DNA of 64,000 nt from DATATB01 sp036268995. GTDB taxonomy: Bacteria; Planctomycetota; Planctomycetia; Pirellulales; PNKZ01. The stretch lies in NCBI GenBank assembly GCA_036268995.1, contig DATATB010000187.1:1-64000 (forward strand), in the 5' to 3' direction. Shown piece by piece: positions 1 through 8,668 of this stretch (positions within the stretch are counted from its first letter, which is position 1; each line of letters opens with the position of its first letter). The notes beneath the pieces were generated by a model. The model made no database searches. It was given only the letters and a program-made list of their open reading frames with translations, and was not told the DNA's origin. The position numbers and the translations under genes are program-made.

Positions 1-146
1 AGCCGCCCATCCACCAAACCCTCAGCAACCCGTGCCTGGAGGGCACTCCTCGGCTTGGAAACTGCTACGAACCGCCCGCGACCCTCCCGCTCCGGTGCCA
101 CCCGCCAGCTAGCTTGTTCACAGCAGTGGCCTCGCCCTCCCGGGTC
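1..146. other. Left edge, no gene seen
   Basis: Between the window edge and the end of the DUF1802 gene I see no convincing gene and no clear intrinsic terminator for the cobalamin operon. A reading frame on the plus strand is only a shadow of the minus-strand gene. Confidence 0.4.
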
Positions 147-707
147 TTACGTGGCTTGCAGGGCGGCGCGGATTTCAGCCGCACGGCGAGCAAATTCGGC
201 GTCGCCGAGCACGGGCTTGGACGCGGCGGTCGGCACGTCGGTTTCCAGCTCGACCCACGATTTGCAGCCGGTGTACTCTTCGCGCAGTTCGAGCGTGATC
301 GGCTGCGGCAATGCATACACGCGTACGACCAACGCGTAAATTGCGTCGCGCCAGCGATGAAACCGCTCTTCGACCACTTCGTCGCTCCACACGTGCTGAC
401 CGCGCAAATGCAGCACGGCCGCCAGCGAGCGGACCTGCAAAGCACTGGTGACTTCGGCCCAGTGGCGAAAGTCCACCGTGCCGGCCTCCGGCTGCTCGGC
501 TTCCATCTCCAGCAGCCACGGCCGGGCCAGCGGCACCACGCTGTCGTTGCCTTGATGCGAGTACGTCGGGAACAGCAAAAACTCCGGATGGTCGGGCCGG
601 AACTGGCCACCTTCCTCCACGATGCCGCCTTTGCGCAGGATCAGCACCTGCTCGCCGCGGGCCAGAGCGCGGCAAATCACGGCCCATTCCTTGAAGGCGG
701 TCTTCAT
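147..707 (-). CDS. DUF1802 family protein
   Basis: This 186-residue protein opens with AFKEWAVICRAL and a LILRKGGI segment, the pattern I associate with DUF1802, an uncharacterised cytoplasmic family. No catalytic motif is obvious and no signal peptide or membrane segment is present. Its start codon overlaps the stop of the upstream cbiF gene by 4 bases, so it is the last visible gene of the cobalamin operon and probably co-translated with it. A role in B12 synthesis is not implied by the family; it may simply be a passenger. No terminator is evident in the 146 bases downstream. Confidence 0.8.
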   Translation of the reverse strand: MKTAFKEWAVICRALARGEQVLILRKGGIVEEGGQFRPDHPEFLLFPTYSHQGNDSVVPLARPWLLEMEAEQPEAGTVDFRHWAEVTSALQVRSLAAVLHLRGQHVWSDEVVEERFHRWRDAIYALVVRVYALPQPITLELREEYTGCKSWVELETDVPTAASKPVLGDAEFARRAAEIRAALQAT

Positions 708-1498
708 GCCTGGGGACTCTTGGCCTGGCGAAACATGTGGCTGAACGTCTGGTCATAGAGCTTCGATTTGTGACCCCGCGCCGCCAGCGCCGGGCCGACA
801 ATCACAATGGCGGTCATGGCGATCTTTTCGGCGATCACGCGCTCGGCAATGTCCTCAAGCGTGCCGCGCACGATTTTCTGGTCCGGCCAACTGGCCCGGT
901 ACACCACGGCGATGGGCGTGTTGGCCGGATACGCCGTGCGCAGCTCGGCCACGATCATGCGGATCACCTGCGTGCTGAGGAACACGACCAGCGTCGTCCC
1001 GTGGCGGGCAAGGTCGGCCAGTTGCTCGCCATCGGGCATCTTGGTGCGGCCTTCGGTGCGCGTCAGGATGACCGACTGCGCCACGTCCGGCACGGTTAGT
1101 TCGCGACCCAGCGCAGCCGCCGCCGCCAGAAACGAACTGACGCCGGGCACGACTTCGTAATCGATGCCTTCACGTTCGAGCCACTCGGTCATCTCACCCA
1201 TCGCGCCGTAAATCGCCGGATCGCCTGACGCCAGCCGCACCACCTTGCGGCCAGCGTGCGCCGCTGCGACCATGATCGGCATGAACTCATCGAGCGACAG
1301 CTTGGCCGTGTTGTGCAGTTCGGCGCCCGGCTTCGTCAAAGCCAGCATGCCATCGTGCATCAGGCTGCCGGCGTAGATCACCGTGTCGGCTTGTTCCAGC
1401 AGCCGGCGGCCCTTGACCGTCATCAAGTCGGGATCGCCCGGGCCGGCACCGACGAAATGGACTTTGGGCCGCCCAGCGGCCGCGGATTCAGTGGTCAT
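704..1498 (-). CDS. cbiF: Cobalt-precorrin-4 / precorrin-4 C11-methyltransferase (CbiF/CobM)
   Basis: This SAM-dependent tetrapyrrole methylase of 264 residues adds the C11 methyl group to (cobalt-)precorrin-4. The N-terminal VGAGPGDPDLMT motif (about residues 16-27) and the later SGDPAIYG loop are the SAM-binding signatures of the family, and the length is normal. It lies about 55 bases downstream of cobO, and the gap contains one arm of a GCGACC palindromic repeat. It overlaps the DUF1802 gene by 4 bases. The presence of CbiG, CbiD and CbiX in the same operon argues that the substrate is the cobalt-containing intermediate. Confidence 0.95.
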   Translation of the reverse strand: MTTESAAAGRPKVHFVGAGPGDPDLMTVKGRRLLEQADTVIYAGSLMHDGMLALTKPGAELHNTAKLSLDEFMPIMVAAAHAGRKVVRLASGDPAIYGAMGEMTEWLEREGIDYEVVPGVSSFLAAAAALGRELTVPDVAQSVILTRTEGRTKMPDGEQLADLARHGTTLVVFLSTQVIRMIVAELRTAYPANTPIAVVYRASWPDQKIVRGTLEDIAERVIAEKIAMTAIVIVGPALAARGHKSKLYDQTFSHMFRQAKSPQA

Positions 1499-1516
1499 GG
1501 TTGCGGCTCACAGGGT

Positions 1517-1542
1517 GCCGCGACCAGCGGTCGCGGCTTTAT
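1517..1542. repeat. Single arm of the GCGACC/GGTCGC repeat family
   Basis: The sequence here contains CGCGACC, a short loop and GGTCGCGGCTTTAT. The same arm, paired with an inverted copy, occurs at 41731-41796. It fills most of the cobO-cbiF gap. Confidence 0.6.
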
Positions 1543-1553
1543 GTTGGGGAAAA

Positions 1554-2078
1554 CTACCATTCGATGCCCCTTTGGGCCTTGATGCCCTTTTTATAGGGAT
1601 GCTTGATCTCGCGCATTTCGGTCACCAGGTCGGCCAGCTCGATCAGCTCGGGCTTGGCATTGCGGCCGGTGCAGATGACGTGTACCTGCGGCGGCCGGTT
1701 TTGCAAGGCCAGCAGCACGTCGTCCAGCGGCACGTAGCCGTAGTCGATGGCGTAGTTGATTTCGTCCAGCACCACCAGGTCCTTCTCGCCCGATAGGATT
1801 CGCTCGCGGGCAAAAGCCCAAGCCTGCCCGGCCACGAGCTTGTCGCGCTCGGGGTCCTTCGTGTCCCAAGTAAACCCCTCGCCCATCGAGTGGAACTCGG
1901 CATTTGGAAACTGGCCAAAAGCCGCCCGCTCGCCGGTCTTCCAATTTCCCTTGATAAACTGCACGACCAGCACCGAAAAGCCGTTGCCCGCGGCGCGCAG
2001 CGCGGTGCCGAAGGCGGCCGTGCTCTTGCCCTTGCCCGAGCCGGTGTTGACGATCACGAGACCGTGGCGGTATTCCAC
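1554..2078 (-). CDS. cobO: Corrinoid adenosyltransferase (CobO/BtuR type)
   Basis: The 174-residue protein transfers the 5'-deoxyadenosyl group from ATP to the corrinoid cobalt. The ATP-binding loop NTGSGKGKST is at residues 11-20, followed by VVQFIKGNW, a DEINYAIDYGY segment, and the C-terminal KAQRGIEW ending typical of the CobA/CobO/BtuR family (distinct from PduO types). Length matches the family. The start at 2078 overlaps the 3' end of the cobJ-cobI gene by 25 bases, which points to translational coupling. Confidence 0.96.
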   Translation of the reverse strand: MEYRHGLVIVNTGSGKGKSTAAFGTALRAAGNGFSVLVVQFIKGNWKTGERAAFGQFPNAEFHSMGEGFTWDTKDPERDKLVAGQAWAFARERILSGEKDLVVLDEINYAIDYGYVPLDDVLLALQNRPPQVHVICTGRNAKPELIELADLVTEMREIKHPYKKGIKAQRGIEW

Positions 2079-3652
2079 GTGCCGGTCTCCTCTTCGTCGT
2101 CGACGGTGAACGTTTTGCTCTTCTTGACGATCACGAGCGTCATATAGCCGACCGTTTCGTTGCGAAATTGCCGCAGGTCGGTCTCGACGCGTTCGTCTTC
2201 GGTGCCGATGTAGCTGAACATCACGGCATGTTCGACCAGGCCCATCTCCTCCAGTAGGGCCACCACGCGGTTGAGCTTCGAGCCGACTTTCATGAGCACG
2301 ATCGTGTCGTAGTTCTCCAGGGCGTCGCGGACGTTCGAGACGTCGCGATTGACGGGCACGACGGCCAGCCGCTCGGCCCCTTCGCCCACGGCCATGTTGA
2401 TCATCGCGGCCGCGGCCGAAAAGCTGGTGATGCCCGGCACGGTTTCGATCGGCACGTCCGGCAGCAGTTGTCGCAGCGACCGGACGACGTAAATGTATGT
2501 GCTGTACATGGTCGAATCGCCCAACGTGACAAAGGCCGCATCGTCACCCGCGGCCAGCACGTCGGCGATCTTGCGGGCGTTCAGTTCCCAGTAATATTCG
2601 AGCAACTGACGGTCCTTGGTCATCGGAAACATTAGCTCTTCCACGCGGGCACCGGGCCGCATGCACGATTCGATCGTGTTCAGCGCCAGGCTTTCGTCGG
2701 TCGAATTGCCGCGGGGATAAAAGATGCACGCCGCTTTGCCGAGCGCCTCGCGGGCCTGGGTCGTGAGATACTTGGCATAGCCCGGCCCGACGCCGATGCC
2801 GTACAGCGTGCCGTACGTTTTGAGCGAGCGGCCGGGCTTAGGCGTTTCGGCGAGTTGCTGTCGCATCATGCCCACGGTCGAGGCCGAAAGGCTGTCCAGC
2901 TCGTACTTGGTCTGGTAGCCGCGGGGCGTGACCATCAGGCCTTCGAAACTGAACGTGCGGCTGTTGCCCACGATCACGGTCGTCAGCATGCCGATCTCGT
3001 GGTTGAGCATGTCGTCCAGCGTCGTGAGCACGATCTTTTCCAGATCGCGATAGCACGATTTGACTAAGCCGACCGGAGTCTCGGGCGAGCGGTGCTGGAG
3101 CAAAATCCGCTGGGCCTCGACGATCTGCTTGGTGCGCCGGCCGCTCTTGGGGTTGTACAGGGCCACGACAAAATCGGCCTTGGCCGCCGCTTGCAAACGT
3201 TCGATGATCAACGGCCAGGGCGTGAGCAGATCGGACAGGCTGATCGTGCAAAAGTCGTGAACCAGCGGCGCGCCGAGCACGCTGGCGCAGGAACTGGCGG
3301 CCGTCACGCCCGGCACGACTTCCACTTCGATGCCTTCGCCGCGCCGCCAGCCGCGCTCCTTGAGGATCTCGAAGGCCGGCCCGGCCATGCCGTACACGCC
3401 CACGTCGCCCGACGAGATCAAGGCCACGCGCTTGCCTTCGTACGCCAGGTCGATGGCCTTGCGTGCCCGGCTCAGCTCTTCGGTCATGCCGGTGTAGATG
3501 ACTTGCTTGCCGTCGCACAACGACTTGACCAGCTTGATGTACGTGGTGTAGCCGATCACCACTTCGGCCTCGCCGATGGCCTCGCGGGCGCGAAACGTGA
3601 GATGTTCGTGACTGCCCGGCCCGAAGCCGACCAGCATCAATTTGCCCGACAT
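2054..3652 (-). CDS. cobJ: CobJ-CobI fusion: precorrin-3B C17-methyltransferase plus precorrin-2 C20-methyltransferase
   Basis: Two complete tetrapyrrole methylases are joined in one 532-residue protein. Residues 1 to about 270 are the CobJ/CbiH ring-contraction C17-methyltransferase (LVGFGPGSHEHLT near the start, SSGDVGVYGMAGP near 84-96). From about residue 280 a second methylase begins with LYGIGVGPG and continues with LGDSTMYSTYIYV, which fits CobI/CbiL, the C20-methyltransferase. A short linker of about 20 residues separates them. The order CobJ then CobI is opposite to the reaction order. The downstream gene cobO overlaps by 25 bases. The stop of the preceding gene cbiG lies 45 bases upstream, within a heptamer repeat. 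Confidence 0.93.
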   Translation of the reverse strand: MSGKLMLVGFGPGSHEHLTFRAREAIGEAEVVIGYTTYIKLVKSLCDGKQVIYTGMTEELSRARKAIDLAYEGKRVALISSGDVGVYGMAGPAFEILKERGWRRGEGIEVEVVPGVTAASSCASVLGAPLVHDFCTISLSDLLTPWPLIIERLQAAAKADFVVALYNPKSGRRTKQIVEAQRILLQHRSPETPVGLVKSCYRDLEKIVLTTLDDMLNHEIGMLTTVIVGNSRTFSFEGLMVTPRGYQTKYELDSLSASTVGMMRQQLAETPKPGRSLKTYGTLYGIGVGPGYAKYLTTQAREALGKAACIFYPRGNSTDESLALNTIESCMRPGARVEELMFPMTKDRQLLEYYWELNARKIADVLAAGDDAAFVTLGDSTMYSTYIYVVRSLRQLLPDVPIETVPGITSFSAAAAMINMAVGEGAERLAVVPVNRDVSNVRDALENYDTIVLMKVGSKLNRVVALLEEMGLVEHAVMFSYIGTEDERVETDLRQFRNETVGYMTLVIVKKSKTFTVDDEEETGTWNTATVS

Positions 3653-3670
3653 AGAGTCCTCGTATACAGC

Positions 3671-3707
3671 AGTTGTCCGTGGTCAGTTGTCAGTTGTCAG
3701 TTGAAAT
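3671..3707. repeat. Heptamer array (TTGTCCG/TTGTCAG) between cbiG and cobJ-cobI
   Basis: This short array reads AGTTGTCCGTGGTCAGTTG and then two more GTCAGTT units. It supplies the stop codon and last residues of cbiG on the minus strand. Related arrays are at 7668-7728 and 45519-45550. Confidence 0.75.
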
Positions 3708-4728
3708 TCACTCTGGCCACGGCCAGCGTCATCATCGGGGCTTTTTGCTTGGGTACGATCAACTCGCCGCCGGAGCTGAGCATCGCGGCCGGCTCCGAAA
3801 CGCCTGGCGTGCCGACGTATTTTTCCACCGTGGCCGACGGATTGGGGGCCGTCACGCGCTTGAGCTGCTCGCTGGGATAACACACTAGCTCGAGCTTATG
3901 ACGCGTGCAGAACTCGACCAGTCCCGGCTCGTCCTGCTTGAGATCCACGGTGGCCACATTGCGAACGCTCTTGATCGATAGGCCGGAGGACGCCAGCGTC
4001 GCGTGGACAAACTCTTCCAACTGGTCGGCCGTCGCGCCGCGGTCGCAGCCGATGCCCAGCACCAAACTCTTGGGCCGATACACGACCGCCTTGCGCGTGA
4101 GCCCCTCGTCGAGCAGCCGATCGGTAACGATCAGCACGTTGTCGAAATCGCGGGCCTTTTCGAGCGGTACCTGCCGGATATTGGCCGGCAGCGGCGTCTC
4201 GCGGCGCCACCAGTTGCGCTCGCCGGTCTCCTGCACAAACGCCACCGGCTGCTCGTTGACCACGGCTGCGCTGACGCGCGTGATGTTCTCGGGCTGCTCG
4301 GTGGTCCAACCCAGCTCGCGGCCGAGAATATCGACGGGAATGGTCTTGCCCACGTCGCTGGCGGTGGTGACAACGGCCTGCGCGCCCAACGCGGCGGCAA
4401 TCTGCTCGGTCAGTTCGTTGGCGCCGCCCACGTGGCCCGACAGCACGCTAATGGCGAAGCTACCCTTGTCGTCGACGACGATCACCGCCGGGTCGACTTT
4501 TTTGTCTTTCAGAAACGGGGCGATCGTCCGCACCACGGCGCCCAGCGAGACGACGTACACGAGCGCTTCGTACTTCGGCCAGATTTCGGCCGTGAGCTCC
4601 TTGATCGGCGTCTCGAAATACTGCGCCGGCTCGTCGGTGCGGAACTTGGCCGAGATGTAGCGGTCCCCTTCGATCCGCCGCGCGAGCGCCGATCCGTGCT
4701 TTGTGATGGCGATGACGGCGGTCTTCAT
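3697..4728 (-). CDS. cbiG: Cobalt-precorrin-5A hydrolase (CbiG)
   Basis: CbiG opens the delta-lactone of cobalt-precorrin-5A and releases acetaldehyde, a step specific to the anaerobic route. I chose the start at 4728 (MKTAVIAITKHG), because the reading frame upstream lies inside cbiET and looks non-coding. The product has 343 residues. The N-terminal half carries LSGHVGGANELT and the DVGKTIPVDILGRELGW stretch. The C-terminal half carries LVLGIGCDRGA and the VRNVATVDLKQDE pattern of the CbiG C-terminal domain. It overlaps cbiET by 4 bases. Its final residues and stop codon fall inside a heptamer repeat. Confidence 0.95.
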   Translation of the reverse strand: MKTAVIAITKHGSALARRIEGDRYISAKFRTDEPAQYFETPIKELTAEIWPKYEALVYVVSLGAVVRTIAPFLKDKKVDPAVIVVDDKGSFAISVLSGHVGGANELTEQIAAALGAQAVVTTASDVGKTIPVDILGRELGWTTEQPENITRVSAAVVNEQPVAFVQETGERNWWRRETPLPANIRQVPLEKARDFDNVLIVTDRLLDEGLTRKAVVYRPKSLVLGIGCDRGATADQLEEFVHATLASSGLSIKSVRNVATVDLKQDEPGLVEFCTRHKLELVCYPSEQLKRVTAPNPSATVEKYVGTPGVSEPAAMLSSGGELIVPKQKAPMMTLAVARVNFN

Positions 4729-5960
4729 GGTTTCTCCCAGGTGACAATGAACACGGGATTCAAGGCCTCGAAACGGTGCATGTCCAGGATCGGCCGCGAG
4801 CGGCTGACCTGCACGAGCGTCACATCGCCCATGCCGCCTTCTGCGCCACCGAGCGCAGCCAAGTTTTCGATCGTGGCCAGGTTCACGACCAGCCGGCCAC
4901 CGGCCGACAGTTTCTGGCGACACAGGCCGACGATCTCGGCCAACTCGCCGCCGCTGCCGCCGATGAACACGGAGTCGGGCTCGGGCAGTCCGGCTAGTGC
5001 GGCCGGGGCCGTGCCGTGGATCACTGTCACCTGGCCGGCACCGAATTTCGGGCCGAACTTCTCGACATTGCGACGGATAATGTCGCAGTCTTCCTTGTTC
5101 TTCTCAATGGCCCAGACGCGGGCCCCCAACAGGGCCGCCTCGATGGCCACCGAGCCCGAGCCGGCCCCGATGTCCCACACCGTCTGCCCCGGCCGCAGCC
5201 GCATCTTCGCCAGGCTGAGCACGCGGACTTCGGTCTTGGTGATCAAACCCTTGAGCGGATGACGCTGATAAAAGGCCTCTTCCGGAATGCCGAAGGTCCA
5301 ATCGCCCGCCGCGGCCGCCGGGGCGTCCGCTTCCTGCACCAGCACCAATACATTCAGCGGTCCAAACGTGCGATCGACCAGCTCTTCCAGCTTGCAGTCG
5401 GTCACGCGTTCGTCGACGCCGCCCAGGTTTTCGCACACGTACGCCCGAAAGCCGCCGATGCCGGCCTTGAGCAGTTCGCGGGCGATGCGGGCCGGCGTGT
5501 TCGTATCGTCGGTGAAGATGCCGACCTTCTTGGCATCGCGCACCACGTCGATCACATCTTCAATCGGCTTGGCATGGCAACTGGCCAGGGCCGCGTCCTG
5601 CCACGACAGCTTGATCCGGGCAAAAGCCAACTGCATGGACGAGATGCCTGGCAGCACTTCGATTCGCTCGCGGCCAACCTTGTTCGCCAGGTAGCCCGCA
5701 ATGCCGTAAAACAGCGGATCGCCCGAGGCGAGCACCACCACGCGGCGCGTTTCGGCTTGCAGCCGCGCGGCCAGCTCCTTGAGGTTGTCGCGGATGACAA
5801 ATTTTTCGGCCGGATGATCGGCGAAAAAGGCCAAATGCCGCTCGCCGCCCATCAAGACCTGGGCTTCGCCAACTCGCCGCAGCGCGTCGCGCGACAGGCT
5901 GTCGGCGCCGTTGTCGCCCATGCCGACGATGATTACGGGACCGGGGCCTTTGTCACTCAT
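4725..5960 (-). CDS. cbiET: CbiE-CbiT fusion: precorrin-6B C5,15-methyltransferase/decarboxylase (CobL type)
   Basis: The 411-residue protein methylates C5 and C15 and decarboxylates the C12 acetate side chain. The N-terminal CbiE methylase spans about residues 1-205 (VGMGDNGADSL near the start, LASGDPLFYGIAGYL, VLPGISSMQLA). The C-terminal CbiT class I methyltransferase starts near FYQRHPLKGLITKTEVR and has the SAM motif DIGAGSGSVAIEAA. The start at 5960 (MSDKGPGP) was chosen because the frame upstream is inside cbiD. It overlaps cbiD by 4 bases and cbiG by 4 bases, so it is tightly coupled in the operon. Confidence 0.95.
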   Translation of the reverse strand: MSDKGPGPVIIVGMGDNGADSLSRDALRRVGEAQVLMGGERHLAFFADHPAEKFVIRDNLKELAARLQAETRRVVVLASGDPLFYGIAGYLANKVGRERIEVLPGISSMQLAFARIKLSWQDAALASCHAKPIEDVIDVVRDAKKVGIFTDDTNTPARIARELLKAGIGGFRAYVCENLGGVDERVTDCKLEELVDRTFGPLNVLVLVQEADAPAAAAGDWTFGIPEEAFYQRHPLKGLITKTEVRVLSLAKMRLRPGQTVWDIGAGSGSVAIEAALLGARVWAIEKNKEDCDIIRRNVEKFGPKFGAGQVTVIHGTAPAALAGLPEPDSVFIGGSGGELAEIVGLCRQKLSAGGRLVVNLATIENLAALGGAEGGMGDVTLVQVSRSRPILDMHRFEALNPVFIVTWEKP

Positions 5961-7057
5961 GAGCTGCTCCTGCCGATAATCTGGCCGCCGAAATCGGTGA
6001 GGATGCACTCGACCGCCGCCCGCTGGTGAAGATGCTCGCGGCACGCGCCTACGACCCGGCCGGCCACGGCATCCCAGAAGCCCGTGACGCCGCGCGCGGC
6101 GACGATCTCGGAGACGTGCCGGGCCGTATTGGCCTGGCGGACTTCTGCGACGACTTCGGCCGGAGCGCCGCAATCGGCGGCAATCGAGGCTAGAAAGCCC
6201 AAATCCACTTCGCTGCCGGCCACGTGCGTTTGCATTTTGCCGGTGGCGATCTTTGACATTTTGCCTGGCATCCCGCAGAGATGAATCTGCCGAATGCCAC
6301 GGTGGGCGGCGGCCCGCAGCGAGAAGCCGACGAAATCGCCCATCTGCACGTAGCACTCTTGCGGCAGGCCCAGCAGTTTCATGGCGAATTCTTCGCTCTT
6401 GCCGCCGGTCGTGAGCACAATCTGGTCATGGCCGCCGGCCCGGGTCACGTCGATGCCCTGCACAATCGAGGCCTTAAAAGCGGCCGTGGAGAACGGCACG
6501 ACGATGCCGGTGGTGCCCAGGATCGAAATGCCACCGACGATGCCCAGCCGATCGTTTTGCGTTTTCTTGGCCATCAGTTCGCCGTCGGGCACGGAGATGA
6601 CGACTTTCAGCCCGCGCGTGGCGAGCGAGTCTCCGGCTGCCTCGCGAACCATGTCGCTAATGTTGCGGCGCGGCACGGGGTTGATGGCTGCCGTGCCGAC
6701 ATCGAGACCCAGCCCCGGCTTGGTGATTAGCCCCACGCCGGAGCCGCGATCCAGCTCGATCTGGCCGGCGTGGCGGGTCCACTGGACCGTGGCGGTGAGA
6801 TGCGCACCGTGCGTGCAGTCGGGATCGTCGCCAGCGTCCTTGATGACGGCGCAAGTGGCCTGCTCGCCGCTAAACTCGCAGCGCTCGACGGCAAACGTGT
6901 GGGGTCTTCCGATGGGTAGCACGATTTCGATTTCCTGGACGCTCTGCTGCGACACCAGCGCCTGCGTAGCCGCTTTGGCGGCGGCGGCGCTGCACGCACC
7001 GGTGGTGAAGCCGGAGCGCAGACCGCGTTCAGGTTTTTTTCCCTCCCCAACGCTCAT
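5957..7057 (-). CDS. cbiD: Cobalt-precorrin-5B C1-methyltransferase (CbiD)
   Basis: CbiD adds the C1 methyl group in the anaerobic pathway. The start at 7057 gives a 366-residue protein with the family hallmark GFTTGACSAAAAKAA at about residues 16-30. It is followed by KDAGDDPDCTHGA, GSGVGLITKPGLGL, and VGFSLRAAAHRGIRQ with LCGMPGKMSKIA near the C-terminus. The annotated frame continues upstream into bluB, but homology begins at MSVGEGKK. It overlaps bluB by 29 bases and cbiET by 4. Together with CbiG it marks the oxygen-independent corrin route. Confidence 0.96.
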   Translation of the reverse strand: MSVGEGKKPERGLRSGFTTGACSAAAAKAATQALVSQQSVQEIEIVLPIGRPHTFAVERCEFSGEQATCAVIKDAGDDPDCTHGAHLTATVQWTRHAGQIELDRGSGVGLITKPGLGLDVGTAAINPVPRRNISDMVREAAGDSLATRGLKVVISVPDGELMAKKTQNDRLGIVGGISILGTTGIVVPFSTAAFKASIVQGIDVTRAGGHDQIVLTTGGKSEEFAMKLLGLPQECYVQMGDFVGFSLRAAAHRGIRQIHLCGMPGKMSKIATGKMQTHVAGSEVDLGFLASIAADCGAPAEVVAEVRQANTARHVSEIVAARGVTGFWDAVAGRVVGACREHLHQRAAVECILTDFGGQIIGRSSS

Positions 7058-7652
7058 AAAACACCAGTTCGTCCAGCCGCAGCCGCTCGCGCCAGCCCAC
7101 CCGCTCGAGCATCGGCTGCTCGTCGAACTCCTGCGGATAGCCAACGCACAAGTACGCCACTGGCAGCACCGCCTCGGGCAAGGCCAGCAACCGGCAAAGC
7201 CGCTCGGGCTCGAGAATGCTGACCCAGCCCACGCCCACGCCTTCGGCCCGAGCCGCCAGCCACAGATTCTGCACCGCACAGCACGTGCTGTACACATCCG
7301 TATCGAAGATCGTGTTGCGTCCCAGCACCTGGCCGCCGCGTGAGCGGTCGCAGGTGACGCACAAGTTTAACGCCGATTCGAGGATCCCTTCCAGCTTGAG
7401 CGAGTCGTAAAGCTGCCGGCGGGCACCCGAATAGCTTTCGGCCGCAGCCCGAGTTGCCTCGTCGAACATGGCCCGCACCTGCTCGCGCGTCTCGCGCTGG
7501 CGGATTAAAATAAAATTCCAGGGCTGCATGAAACCGACCGAGCCAGCATGATGCGCCGCATCCAGCATCCGCGCCAGCACGTCATCCGGCACCGGATCGC
7601 TGCGAAAGCGCCGCACGTCCCGCCGCGTGTAAATGGCTTCGTACAAGTCCAT
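7029..7652 (-). CDS. bluB: 5,6-dimethylbenzimidazole synthase (BluB)
   Basis: BluB is a nitroreductase-fold enzyme that uses oxygen to fragment FMNH2 into 5,6-dimethylbenzimidazole, the lower ligand of B12. The start at 7652 (MDLYEAIYTRRD) gives 207 residues, about the family length. RRDVRRFRSDPVPDDVL, SVGFMQPWNFILI, YSTCCAVQNLWLAARAEGVG and VGWVSILEPERL match BluB rather than general nitroreductases. It overlaps cbiD by 29 bases. The 73-base gap to the upstream ferredoxin gene is a heptamer repeat. An oxygen-requiring enzyme beside the anaerobic ring-building genes is worth noting. Confidence 0.93.
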   Translation of the reverse strand: MDLYEAIYTRRDVRRFRSDPVPDDVLARMLDAAHHAGSVGFMQPWNFILIRQRETREQVRAMFDEATRAAAESYSGARRQLYDSLKLEGILESALNLCVTCDRSRGGQVLGRNTIFDTDVYSTCCAVQNLWLAARAEGVGVGWVSILEPERLCRLLALPEAVLPVAYLCVGYPQEFDEQPMLERVGWRERLRLDELVFYERWGGKKT

Positions 7653-7667
7653 GCAGCAACTCAAAAT

Positions 7668-7728
7668 TGTCCGTTGTCCGTTGTCCGTTGTCAGTGGCAA
7701 CGGGCAACGGGCAACTGACCACGGACTA
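7668..7728. repeat. Heptamer array with inverted half, ferredoxin-bluB gap
   Basis: Several TTGTCCG units and a TTGTCAG unit are followed by CGGGCAA units and a final CTGACCACGGAC, so the array is an imperfect palindrome. The stop codon of the ferredoxin gene falls at its edge (7726-7728). Confidence 0.78.
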
Positions 7729-8043
7729 CTTGTTTTCGCCCGCTTGATGAAACACGTGATCTTCAACCACGCGTCCTTGCTTTAAGTGTTCGTCCAGGAT
7801 GCGGTCGAGGACTTCGGGCGTGACGTGCTGATACCAGGTTCCGTCCGGGTGTACGACGACGATCGGCCCGCCCTGGCAGATGGCAAAGCAACTGCACCGC
7901 GTCCGCTTGACCCGGCACTCGTCGGCGTCCAGCCCATGTTCTTTGAGCTTCTCGCCCAGCGAAGCGAACAAGGCATCGCTCTCGCCCTCCTGCGTGCAAC
8001 GCGGCCCCGTGCAAACCAACATATGCCATCGATACGGTTTCAT
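7726..8043 (-). CDS. Thioredoxin-like [2Fe-2S] ferredoxin
   Basis: The 105-residue protein has the thioredoxin-like [2Fe-2S] ferredoxin pattern: CTGPRC near residue 11, a distal CSCFAICQGGP with two further cysteines near residues 50-56, and VVHPDGTWYQHVTPE. This is the same layout as the C-terminal domain of the CbiX protein in this operon. It is probably an electron carrier for a reductive step, such as cobalt reduction or flavin reduction for BluB, but the partner is an inference. It sits 7 bases after cbiC in the operon. Confidence 0.88.
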   Translation of the reverse strand: MKPYRWHMLVCTGPRCTQEGESDALFASLGEKLKEHGLDADECRVKRTRCSCFAICQGGPIVVVHPDGTWYQHVTPEVLDRILDEHLKQGRVVEDHVFHQAGENK

Positions 8044-8050
8044 CAGTTTT

Positions 8051-8668
8051 TCATACTCCCGCTAAGCGAATGAGTGCGTTCATCATCGACACGGCCACCG
8101 GCGTGCCCCCTTTGCGGCCCAGCGCCGTGATGAAGGGCAGCGAGCTGGCCGCCAATTCGTCCTTGCTTTCGACGGCCGAAACAAAGCCGACCGGCACGCC
8201 GATCACCAATGCCGGCCGGGCCGTGTCGGCCAGTTGAATTAGCTCCAACAGGGCCGTCGGCGCATTGCCAATGGCGTAAATCGCGCCGGGCACGCGCTCG
8301 GCCGCTTTGCGCATGGACATGATCGCCCGGGTCAACCCCGCCTGTCGGGCCTGGGCCGCCACGTCGTCGTCACCGATGAAGCACAGCACCTCGCCGCCGA
8401 ACTTTTTCAGCCCCGGCTTGTTGATGCCCGCCTGCACCATCTGCACGTCGGCCACCACGCTCGCGCCGGCCCGAATGGCCTCGATCCCCGAGCGGATGGC
8501 GCCGGGAGCAAAGCGGATGTTGCGGGCGAATTCGAAATCGGCCGTGGAATGGATGGCCCGCTGCACGATGGCGAACTCGTCGCTCGTAAACGGGTGCGGC
8601 CCCATTTCACTTTCGATGATCCGAAAGCTCTCGGCCTCGATCGCCTCGGGATTGAGAATGCGATTCAT
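8051..8668 (-). CDS. cbiC: Precorrin-8X methylmutase (CbiC/CobH)
   Basis: CbiC moves the C11 methyl group to C12 to give (cobalt-)hydrogenobyrinate/cobyrinate. The 205-residue length is normal. Typical segments are RAIHSTADFEFA (with the catalytic histidine), VADVQMVQAGI, AIGNAPTALLEL, and GVPVGFVSAVESKDEL near residues 158-173. It overlaps the upstream His-rich DUF3209-like gene by 4 bases and is followed after 7 bases by the ferredoxin gene. Confidence 0.96.
   Translation of the reverse strand: MNRILNPEAIEAESFRIIESEMGPHPFTSDEFAIVQRAIHSTADFEFARNIRFAPGAIRSGIEAIRAGASVVADVQMVQAGINKPGLKKFGGEVLCFIGDDDVAAQARQAGLTRAIMSMRKAAERVPGAIYAIGNAPTALLELIQLADTARPALVIGVPVGFVSAVESKDELAASSLPFITALGRKGGTPVAVSMMNALIRLAGV

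Noticed and set aside
3092..3880. Long plus-strand frame opposite cobJ-cobI
   Set aside because: Antisense shadow of high-GC coding sequence; His/Ala-rich with no motifs.
3671..7728. Heptamer arrays as a CRISPR array
   Set aside because: Units are 7 bases with no spacers, unlike CRISPR repeats.
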